In this document: one piece after another, positions 9,301-17,600 of the stretch
Numbering within the stretch: the first letter of the stretch is position 1
Layout: each line of letters begins with the position of its first letter
Assembly: GCF_000014005.1 (NCBI RefSeq)
Contig: NC_008009.1
Span: 558,001 to 622,000 of the forward strand
Direction: 5' to 3'
DNA from: Candidatus Koribacter versatilis Ellin345
GTDB taxonomy: Bacteria > Acidobacteriota > Terriglobia > Terriglobales > Acidobacteriaceae
DNA length: 64,000 nt
Program-made: the position numbers and the translations under genes
Notes under the pieces: model-generated
What the model was told of the DNA's origin: nothing
What the model saw: the letters and a program-made list of their open reading frames with translations, nothing else
The model's database searches: none

Positions 9301-12300
9301 AATGCGCGAAATCCCCAGCCTTGCGCCGCGCTCGAACGAACCTATCGCCATCACTGGCGCGGCACTCGGCTTGCCGGGCACGGATCGTATTTTCGACGAC
9401 AGTAACATCGCACGTCTGCTGCGTGGCGATCAGTTCATCGATGTCGTCCCAAACCGCTTCCGTCGCGCGATGGTCGACCGCCATATCCGAAGACTTGTGA
9501 AACGCGAGAATGGCGATCCGACTTTCGAGACGATAGAAGACGTCAGTGAAGCGATCAAACTCGCTGGTCGCGGCGGCGCTTTCGATCTCGAGAAGGAATT
9601 TGGCGTACCCGCGGATCGCGTCGCTGCCTTCGATCGCACTACGGCTCTGGCCTTGGGCGCTGGCATCGATGCCTTACGCGATGCCGGAATCCCGCTGGTC
9701 ATGCGCTACAAGACCACGAGCACCGGGTCTCAGTTACCCGAGCATTGGGCGCTGCCGGATGCGATGCGCGACGACACCGGCATCATCTTCGCTTCGGCCT
9801 TCCCCGGGTCTGACTCGTTCGCCGAAATCATGGGTGGTTACTACGACGACCGTCTTCGCCGCGAGCAACTGCAAATGCTGCGCGAATTGCGGCAGCAAGT
9901 CGTATCGAACGGCCATGGCGGGGTAGCACAGGAGATTGACCGACGCATAACCGAACTCGCGGCAGCGATGGAACAGAACCCGTACTCGTTTGAGCGCAGG
10001 TTCCTGCTGCGTGTGCTCTCAATGGGACACTCACAGCTTGCGGAATACATCGGTGCGCGGGGGCCGAATACACAGATCAATGCGGCATGCGCGAGCACGA
10101 CGCAAGCTGTCTCCATCGCCGAGGACTGGATTGGTGCTGGAAGGTGTCGGCGCGTCCTGATCGTGTCGGCGGATGATGTGACCTCCGACAATCTTCTTCC
10201 GTGGTTCGGCTCCGGATTCCTCGCCAGCGGCGTTGCCGCTACGGACGATTCTGTGGAGAAGGCCGCGTTGCCTTTCGATCGGCGGCGTCACGGGATGATC
10301 ATCGGCATGGGCGCCGCGTCGTTAGTCGTTGAGAGCGCTGCGGCTGCGAAGGAACGCGGCATTCTTCCCATCTGCGAGGTGCTCAGCACTGTTACGCGAA
10401 ACAGCGCATTCCACGCCACCAGGCTCGATGTCCAGCACATTGGCGGCGTCATGGACGAGCTGCTCTTGCGCGCCGAGGCAAGCCGAGGAATCCGGCGCAA
10501 GGAGATCGCTCCCCACACCGTATTCGTGTCGCACGAGACGTACACCCCGGCACGCGGAGGAAGTGCCTCTGCGGAGGTGTTCGCATTGCGCAAGGCCTTC
10601 GGTGAGACTGCCGACCAGGTCGTGATTGCGAATACGAAGGGGTTCACGGGCCACGCGATGGCAACCGGAATCGAAGACGTCCTCGCAGTCAAGACACTCG
10701 AAACCGGATGTGTGCCGCCGGTCGCGAACTTCAGGGAGATTGATCCGGAACTGGGTGCGCTGAATCTCTCGCGCGGCGGATCTTATCCGATCGAGTATGC
10801 GCTGCGGCTCGGCGCTGGCTTCGGGTCGCAGATCAGCATGTCGTTGCTGCGTTGGGTGAAATCCAGCGATGGATTGCGCGCCACGCCTTCCGCTCTTGGC
10901 TTCCAGCGCCGCATTGCTGACCGCGAGGTCTGGAGTCAGTGGCTCGAAAAAGTAGCGAACGTTTCCAACCCTGATTTGGAGGTCGTGAACCGCACCCTCC
11001 GCATCCGCGACTCAGGTGCGCCTGCGGTTGTCGCCGTCACCGCCACGAAAGGCGCGGCGGTAACCGCTTCGCAAGCCCCACAGAAACCAGTCACAGTAGC
11101 TGTTCAACCGATCGAACCGCCAAAGCCGCAGACGATCGAAGATCCGGTTCGCCAAAGAATTCTCCAACTTGTTGCTGACAAGACCGGATACCCATCCGAC
11201 ATGCTCGCACTCGATCTCGATCTCGAAGCCGATCTTGGCGTCGATACGGTGAAGCAGGCGGAAGTATTTGCAGCAATTCGAGAGCAATACAACATTCCTC
11301 GGCGAGAGAACTTGCGTCTGCGTGACTTCCCGACGCTTGCGCACGTGATCCAGTTTGTTTACGACAATCGTCCAGATCTCAGCTCTCCCGCACCTGTCGC
11401 GCCAACCGTCAACACACCTGCCATCGTTGTGCTTCCTTTAGTTGAGGAGGAGAACGACGAGGTGAAGGATCGCCTTCTCGAGTTGGTCGTCGAAAAGACC
11501 GGCTATCCCAAGGACATGCTGGAGATGGATCTTGATCTCGAAGCGGACCTCGGCGTCGACACCGTGAAGCAAGCGGAACTCTTTGCCGCAATCCGCGAGA
11601 TCTATAGCATCCCACGCCAGGAGTCACTGCGGCTTCGCGATTTTCCGACACTGAAACATGTTGTGAAGTTCGTATATGACATGCGCCCAGACCTGGCGCA
11701 GAACGCACCAGTTGTGCCTAAAACGAATGTTGCTTCACCCGCCTCTTCAGAACAGCCAACGGCGAACGCAGCAGTCGCCGACAGTATTACCGATCGCATT
11801 CTCGACATGGTTGTAGAGAAGACGGGTTATCCGAAGGACATGCTCGACCTCGAACTTGATCTTGAGGCGGATCTTGGAGTTGACACGGTAAAGCAAGCGG
11901 AGATGTTCGCGGCGATTCGCTCTATCTACAACATCCCACGAGATGAAAACCTCAAGCTCCGCGACTTTCCTACGTTGAAGCACGTCATCCAATTCGCCCG
12001 CGAAAGGTCCACGATCGCCGGCCCGGCAGTGGAAACGCCAGTCGTCGCGACGCAGGCAGAGACGGCGCTTGCGTCCAAGGCGCGTTCCATCGCGAATTTC
12101 GCGGAGACAAACCTCGTTCCTCGCCGCGTGCCAGTTCCCGTATTGCGCCCGCCCCTCGAGCTTTGTAAGCCGACCGGAGTTGTGCTAGGGACAGGCACTC
12201 GGGTGATCGTGATGCCTGACACCGGAGGTGTTGCGGTTCAACTCATAGAACAACTGCGTGCTCTCGACGTCGAAGTACTCACCTTTGACACGACGCCTGA

Positions 12301-14647
12301 TTCGGCGGCCCTTGATACGGCCATTCAGAAGTGGAGTGTTGCGGGGCCGATCCAGGGCGTCTATTGGTTGTCGGCCCTGGATTTCGAAGGCACATTGACG
12401 GAGATCAGTTCAGAAGCGTGGAGAAACGCAATTGTCGTGCGGGTGAAGTTGTTGTATCGCACCATGCGCGCACTCTACGAGCAGTTCGCATCGCCATCGA
12501 CATTCCTCGTGAGTGCAACGCGTCTCGGCGGCCAGCACGGCTACGATTCTGCTGGCGCCCTCTCCCCCATGGGTGGGGCGGTTGCAGGATTTACAAAAGC
12601 ATTTAAGCGCGAGCGGATGAACGCCACTGTTAAAGCGGTGGACTTTGGCCCTGAGCCCTCGCCGGTGCAAGTGGCTGAGTCGCTCATCTCGGAAACCCGC
12701 TTCGATCCGGGCGCGGTTGAGATTGGGTATAAGCAGTCGTTACGGTGGACGATCGGATTGCACGAGCGCCCGGCGGAGGATGGGGGCGCTGGCCTTGAAC
12801 TCGGACCGCAAACGGTCTTCCTGGTCACAGGTGCTGCCGGAAGCATTGTATCTGCCATTACTGCTGATTTGGCCGCAGCCTCCGGCGGCATCTTCTATTT
12901 GCTTGATCTGGTACCCAAACCAGATCCCATCAACAACGACCTGAAGCAGTTTGCAGCCGATAAGGAAGGCCTGAAGCGCACCCTCGCGACGCGGCTAAGC
13001 ACCGGCAAGAAACGTGCCACGCCGGCGATGGTTGAGAAAGCATTAGCGGAACTTGAACGACAGATAGCGGCTCAGTCTGCGATCGATGCTGTGCAATCTG
13101 CGGGTGGTGTGGTGCACTACCACGCTCTGAATCTCACGGATGAGCAAGCGGTGGAAAAGGTGATTGATGAGGTCAGGAAGGAACATGGCCGAATCGATGT
13201 TCTGTTGCACGCTGCCGGATTGGAGCGAAGCCACTTTCTCCCGGACAAAGAACCTAAGGAATTCGACCTGGTGTTCGACGTGAAGGCCGACGGCTTCTTC
13301 CATCTCCTGCATGCCATCGGAGAGATGCCGGTCTCAGCTGTTGTGGCATTCAGTTCGATCGCAGGACGCTTCGGCAACGGCGGTCAAACCGACTACAGTT
13401 CCGCCAACGATCTGCTCTGCAAGATCGTTTCGAGTTTCCGCTCACAGCGTTCCGGTACGCGGGGCATCGCGATCGATTGGACGGCGTGGGACAAGATCGG
13501 AATGGCGTCACGCGGTTCCATCCCCAAAATGATGGAAATCGCGGGAATCGACATGCTCGATCCGCAGGCCGGCATACCGCTGATCCGGCGTGAACTCACC
13601 ATGGGTGCGACCCGCGGTGAAGTGGTCGCCGCCAAACGACTCGGAATGCTGTTGGACGAGTTCGAAGCAACCGGCGGTCTCGATCTGGAAGCACTGGAGA
13701 ACTCGCGCGAGCAGTTGGCTCTGCGAGGCCCCATGGTGGGCAAAATCACCGGGATGGGCATTCACAACGGGTTGACCATGGAAACCCAGCTCGATCCGAT
13801 TGCACAGCCATTTCTAAACGACCATCGCATTGATGGAACTCCGGTGCTGCCCGGCGTTATGGGCATCGAGGCGTTTGCCGAAGCGGCACTCTGTGTGCAT
13901 CCGGGGTGGCATATTGAAGCGATCGAGGAAGTAAATTTCCTCGCCCCCTTCAAGTTTTACAAAGACGAGCCAAGAACGATCCTGGTCGAAGCCGTCTTCC
14001 GTCAGGACAACGACCACCTCATCACCGAGTGCCGTCTCATCGGTCGACGCATACTGGCAACGCAACAAGAGGAGCAGGAGACCACGCACTTCACCGCGAA
14101 AGTTCGGCTGCACAAGCATCCACCCGAGCTGTCGTCGGGAGTTCGCCCGCATCTTTCACCGGATTCGATCGTAGATTCCGCGAAGATTTACCGCGTGTAC
14201 TTCCACGGTCCGGCCTACCAGGTACTGGAACGTGCGTGGTGGGACGGAACCCACTTGATCGGTGAAATGTCGATCAATCTACCGTTTAACCATCAACCGG
14301 AAAGCCTGCCCACGCAGATCGCTCCGCGCCTAATCGAACTCTGCTTCCAGACCGCGGGTCTATGGGAGATGGGCGCAAACAGTAAATTGGGCTTGCCCAC
14401 GCGAGTGGATCAGGTCGTCGCGTGGCCGATGGCGAACGCTGTACCTCATCCGCTCTATGCGGTGGTCACCCCGCATCCGGAACACGGCACGTTCGACGCG
14501 GAAGTAGTAGACGCCGACGGTAACCGCTACCTACGGGTAGACGGCTACCACACGACAGCCTTGCCGGCACCAATTGATCCCGAAGTTCTCACTTCATTGC
14601 AACAGTTGATCACTCCTGAGGGAGTGACCGTTCCGTCGACTCACTGA
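6329..14647 (+). CDS. Multidomain polyketide/PUFA-type synthase KS-AT-KS-ACPx3-KR-DH
   Basis: 2772 residues. KS1 is ~7-460 with the full triad Cys217 (DAACAS), His351 (EGHGTST) and His391 (NIGHLKAAAG). An acyltransferase at ~600-920 has Ser700 in GHSLGEYGA and His805. A second KS, ~1010-1530, has Cys1254, His1402 (in an unusual HETYTPARGG) and His1442. Three tandem carrier domains each contain LEADLGVDTVKQAE, with Thr1640, Thr1745 and Thr1853 where the phosphopantetheine Ser is expected. A ketoreductase (~2165-2440) has Ser2343/Tyr2356 and a slightly unusual nucleotide loop, GAAGSIV. A hot-dog dehydratase has His2499 in DHRIDGTPVLPG. There is no enoyl reductase or thioesterase. The layout most resembles PfaA/PfaC-like iterative synthases. 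The product is unknown; a lipid is likely, given the neighbouring carboxylase, transferase and dehydrogenase. Confidence 0.88.
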   Translation: MESTAHRAIAIVGLGAILPDAPDVNTFWSNVQSGRDSISEVPSERWDPNLYYDPDPSVPDKTYSKIGGWVRQFNWDPMKWHLPLPPKVSGAMDPAQRWAIACTREALADYGFPDRPLETDRTAVILGNAMAGEMHYMTALRVFFPMYAKELATAPTFAALPEDLRVEITRQLHERVGERLPEITEDSMPGELANCIAGRIANLYNFHGPNYVVDAACASAMGAMNAAIQGLVEHQFDVAVTGGIDRNMGASTFVKFCKIGALSATGSRPYAAGADGFVMGEGAVVFLLKRLEDAERDGDKVYAVLRGIGGSSDGKGKGITAPNPVGQILCTKRAWENAGLSPADVNYIEGHGTSTRVGDVVEVQSMIDVLSEYSLPSHSIPIGSVKSNIGHLKAAAGAAGILKTVLALHHKVLPPSVHCDRPTPDIDFANSPLFVNTKLRPWEMPPDSVRRAGVSAFGFGGTNFHTVLEEYIPGRLKPKARNARGAADNPVNAHEIVAAAAPQNGLKAPMRGVLVLGAASKSELKGRLRNWNPEGAETPKPPLASDLQADYRIAIDYGAPAELKQKIAAALKAFDADQFAVWKALRAQGIFHGQGPAAKVAFLYTGQGSQYVNMFRSLKEREPIVTQTFAAADRVLTPLLGKPLTEYIFVDSKDEKAVEQAELDLRQTAITQPAVLCVDLGITRLLDAYGIRPDMTMGHSLGEYGALVASGCLPFEEALEAVSARGREMTRVSVKDKGKMAAVFAPLFEVERLLKTVAGYVEIANLNSEQQSVIGGASDAVDEACTKLLAAGFNVVPLPVSHAFHTSIVAPASGPMRDTLERMHLQSPQIPIVANVNGEFYPTGPNVIPQMLDILAKQIASPVQFIKGLQTLYRSGARIFVEVGPKKALHGFAEDVLGKDEDVLALFTNHPKWEDTAAFNQALCGLYAAGLGRGRTDHAIETVSENKQPSIPALAHTALEELNMPVTTVLSEDRFSRLGHLVAEFLDRASEMREIPSLAPRSNEPIAITGAALGLPGTDRIFDDSNIARLLRGDQFIDVVPNRFRRAMVDRHIRRLVKRENGDPTFETIEDVSEAIKLAGRGGAFDLEKEFGVPADRVAAFDRTTALALGAGIDALRDAGIPLVMRYKTTSTGSQLPEHWALPDAMRDDTGIIFASAFPGSDSFAEIMGGYYDDRLRREQLQMLRELRQQVVSNGHGGVAQEIDRRITELAAAMEQNPYSFERRFLLRVLSMGHSQLAEYIGARGPNTQINAACASTTQAVSIAEDWIGAGRCRRVLIVSADDVTSDNLLPWFGSGFLASGVAATDDSVEKAALPFDRRRHGMIIGMGAASLVVESAAAAKERGILPICEVLSTVTRNSAFHATRLDVQHIGGVMDELLLRAEASRGIRRKEIAPHTVFVSHETYTPARGGSASAEVFALRKAFGETADQVVIANTKGFTGHAMATGIEDVLAVKTLETGCVPPVANFREIDPELGALNLSRGGSYPIEYALRLGAGFGSQISMSLLRWVKSSDGLRATPSALGFQRRIADREVWSQWLEKVANVSNPDLEVVNRTLRIRDSGAPAVVAVTATKGAAVTASQAPQKPVTVAVQPIEPPKPQTIEDPVRQRILQLVADKTGYPSDMLALDLDLEADLGVDTVKQAEVFAAIREQYNIPRRENLRLRDFPTLAHVIQFVYDNRPDLSSPAPVAPTVNTPAIVVLPLVEEENDEVKDRLLELVVEKTGYPKDMLEMDLDLEADLGVDTVKQAELFAAIREIYSIPRQESLRLRDFPTLKHVVKFVYDMRPDLAQNAPVVPKTNVASPASSEQPTANAAVADSITDRILDMVVEKTGYPKDMLDLELDLEADLGVDTVKQAEMFAAIRSIYNIPRDENLKLRDFPTLKHVIQFARERSTIAGPAVETPVVATQAETALASKARSIANFAETNLVPRRVPVPVLRPPLELCKPTGVVLGTGTRVIVMPDTGGVAVQLIEQLRALDVEVLTFDTTPDSAALDTAIQKWSVAGPIQGVYWLSALDFEGTLTEISSEAWRNAIVVRVKLLYRTMRALYEQFASPSTFLVSATRLGGQHGYDSAGALSPMGGAVAGFTKAFKRERMNATVKAVDFGPEPSPVQVAESLISETRFDPGAVEIGYKQSLRWTIGLHERPAEDGGAGLELGPQTVFLVTGAAGSIVSAITADLAAASGGIFYLLDLVPKPDPINNDLKQFAADKEGLKRTLATRLSTGKKRATPAMVEKALAELERQIAAQSAIDAVQSAGGVVHYHALNLTDEQAVEKVIDEVRKEHGRIDVLLHAAGLERSHFLPDKEPKEFDLVFDVKADGFFHLLHAIGEMPVSAVVAFSSIAGRFGNGGQTDYSSANDLLCKIVSSFRSQRSGTRGIAIDWTAWDKIGMASRGSIPKMMEIAGIDMLDPQAGIPLIRRELTMGATRGEVVAAKRLGMLLDEFEATGGLDLEALENSREQLALRGPMVGKITGMGIHNGLTMETQLDPIAQPFLNDHRIDGTPVLPGVMGIEAFAEAALCVHPGWHIEAIEEVNFLAPFKFYKDEPRTILVEAVFRQDNDHLITECRLIGRRILATQQEEQETTHFTAKVRLHKHPPELSSGVRPHLSPDSIVDSAKIYRVYFHGPAYQVLERAWWDGTHLIGEMSINLPFNHQPESLPTQIAPRLIELCFQTAGLWEMGANSKLGLPTRVDQVVAWPMANAVPHPLYAVVTPHPEHGTFDAEVVDADGNRYLRVDGYHTTALPAPIDPEVLTSLQQLITPEGVTVPSTH

Positions 14648-14671
14648 CCTTCCGCTCCAGGAGCAGCTTGT

Positions 14672-17600
14672 ATGGAAACCAAATTTCGTCGTATCGCCAT
14701 CGTTAACCGCGGCGAGGCCGCCATGCGAATTATCCATGCGGTCCGTGAGTTCAACCACGAGCACGGCACCGATCTGCGGACGATTGCGCTCTTCACGCAA
14801 CCGGATCGGCAAAGCATGTTTGTCCGAGAAGCGGATGAATCTTTCTGTCTCGGACCCGCTCATGAACGTGATTCCGTCACCAAGCAACTCCGCAGCAGCT
14901 ATCTCGATTACGAGTTGTTGCGGAACGCGCTCACCGAATCAAAGTCGGAGGCTGCGTGGGTGGGGTGGGGATTCGTTGCCGAGCATGCCGACTTCGCAGA
15001 TCTCTGCCGGCACATGGGCATCGTCTTTATTGGGCCGAGCGGCGAGGTGATGCGTCGTCTTGGCGACAAGATCTCTGCCAAGAAGCTTGCCGAAAAAGCG
15101 AAAATACCGGTCGCCAAGTGGAGTGGTGGCCCGGTGGAGACCGTGGCGGAAGCCTACGCACATGCGGAACGCCTCGGCTATCCGGTATTTATCAAGGCGA
15201 GCGCAGGTGGCGGCGGACGCGGGATTCGGCAGGTTAATTCTCCCGCGGAGATGGCCCGCGCATTTGAGGGAGCGCGCAACGAGGCTTTCAAAGCATTCGG
15301 GGATCCAACTGTATTTCTCGAACGGCGGATTGACGGTGCACGTCACGTGGAAGTGCAAATCATCGCCGATCAGTTTGGAACGATCTGGCCACTGGGTACC
15401 CGCGACTGCACCCTCCAGCGGCGACAACAGAAGGTCATGGAAGAAGCACCATGCCCCGTGCTCACGCCAGAGCAAGATCTGGCATTGCGGGATGCAGCAG
15501 TCCGCATGGGTCAGACGGCGGCCTACGTGAATGCTGGCACTGTTGAGTTCCTATACCTGAGCAAAACCAACCGCATGTTGTTTATGGAGATGAACACCCG
15601 CCTGCAAGTTGAGCATCCGGTGACCGAGTGCACGACGGGCGCGGATGTTGTGAAACTTCAACTTCTCGTCGCTCAGGGCCAACGACTAGAAGGCATGCCG
15701 CCCGCAACATCGGGACATGCAATCGAAGTTCGTCTGAATGCCGAGGATCCAAGCAACGGTTTCGCTCCCGCTCCCGGCATTCTCGAGCGATTCCGTATTT
15801 CCACCGGTCCGGGTGTTCGCGTTGATACTGGCTTCGAAGTCGGTGACGTCATTCCCGCTGAGTTTGATTCGATGATCGCGAAGATCGTCGGTTTCGGACG
15901 AACCCGCGAGGAAGCGCTCGCCAGGCTCCGTCGTGCATTGCACGTCAGCACTGTGGTCGTGAACGGCGGCACTAGCAATCGTTCTTTCCTTATGCAGATG
16001 CTGGCCCGCCCGGAAGTCCATGGTGGTAATTACGATGTCGCCTGGCTCGATCGGATTACGGCCAGCGGCCTTCTTCTGACCGACGACCAAGGACACATTG
16101 CGCTGTTTCAGTCCGCCATCGACGCCTGCGATGCGCAGTGCGCAGTCGAGAGAACTCAGTTCTACGTTTCCGCATTACAGGGGCGTCCTGAAGTGCGCAA
16201 CGAATTGGGCCATCGGGTTGAGTTGCGCTATCAGGGCCATTCTTACTCCATCCTGGTATACCGGCTTGGAGTAAAGCAGTACCGTCTGGAGGTCGACGGC
16301 TCTGCCTTTGAAGTCCAGATCGAACACTTACGCAAATACGAAAACGCTCTGACGTTTGCAGGAAAGACGTTCCGCACTGTTTCCATTGAGCAAGGATCCA
16401 CCTATCGCGTGGAAGTAGATGGGGTCAGCCACAGCGTCGAACGCGATGAAGGTGGCATTGTTCGTGCGCCGTCGCCTTCAGTCGTAGTCTCAATCCCCGT
16501 AAAGCCAGGCGACAACGTTCAGGCGGGAGATCGTGTCGCGGTGCTCGAAGCCATGAAGATGGAGATCGTGGTGAGCGCGCCCTTCAGCGGAGTTGTACGG
16601 CAGATCGTGGCGATTGCCAACGTACAAGTTGGCACTGGAGCACCGCTGCTCCAGATCGATCCGGCTTCTGAACCGGAAAGCCAGAGCGTTACCCCTCGCC
16701 TTCAGGTCTCGGTGCTGGCGTCGACCATTCCAAGCTCGCCCGCGCGACCGATTGAATCATTCCGGCAAATGCTGCTTGGGTTCGACGTTAAGCCCGAGTT
16801 CACCAACGTGGCCGCAAAATACCAGTCGGCGGATGAGGACAGGGAACCTTCGCTTTACACAGAGGAAAACCGTGTCTTGGAAATTTTCGCGGACATCTGC
16901 GCTCTCTTCCGCAACACCCCGCGTCTTGCGAAGGAACTTCCGGGAGAGTCGCCGAGTGCCGAAGCTTGTCTCTTCTGGTATCTTCGCTCGCCGGCATCGG
17001 AAGGGGAAGGGCTGCCTCCTGAGTTCACCGAAAGCCTTCGTCGCGCCGTGCGTCATTACGGAGTGGAGTCACTGCAGCCGAGCAGCGAACTGCAGGATGC
17101 GCTCGTGTGGATTTACAAATCGCACTGTCGCATTGAGCGCCAAGTAACCGCGATTCTTCGGATCCTCCAACACCGTCTCGATACTCTCGACTTGAATGCT
17201 CAGCCCCCGAAGGACGCATTCAGCACGCTGCTCGATCGCTTGATCGCCATAACCCGGGCTGCATTCCCCCTCGTGAGCGACCTCGCCCGCGAACTGCGTT
17301 ACCGGTGCTTCGAACAGCCGCAGTTCGAAGCCGCACGTATGCGAATCCTGGAGTTGGTGGACGAACATCTTGACACGCTCGCATCTTCGAGCGCGGAAGC
17401 ATCAGGCGGCGCTGCGAAGCGGTGGCTTGTCGAGTGTCCGCAACCCTTGGCCGCGAGGTTCTCGAAGCGCTTCGCTCGGTCTTCCGAGTCATTGCAGCAG
17501 CTCATGCTGGAAGTGCTGATGTCTCGCTATTACTGTGTGCGTCGCCTTGATCAGTTCCGGCCCATATCTCTCAGACCCTCCTGCTGCGTAGCGACGAGCT

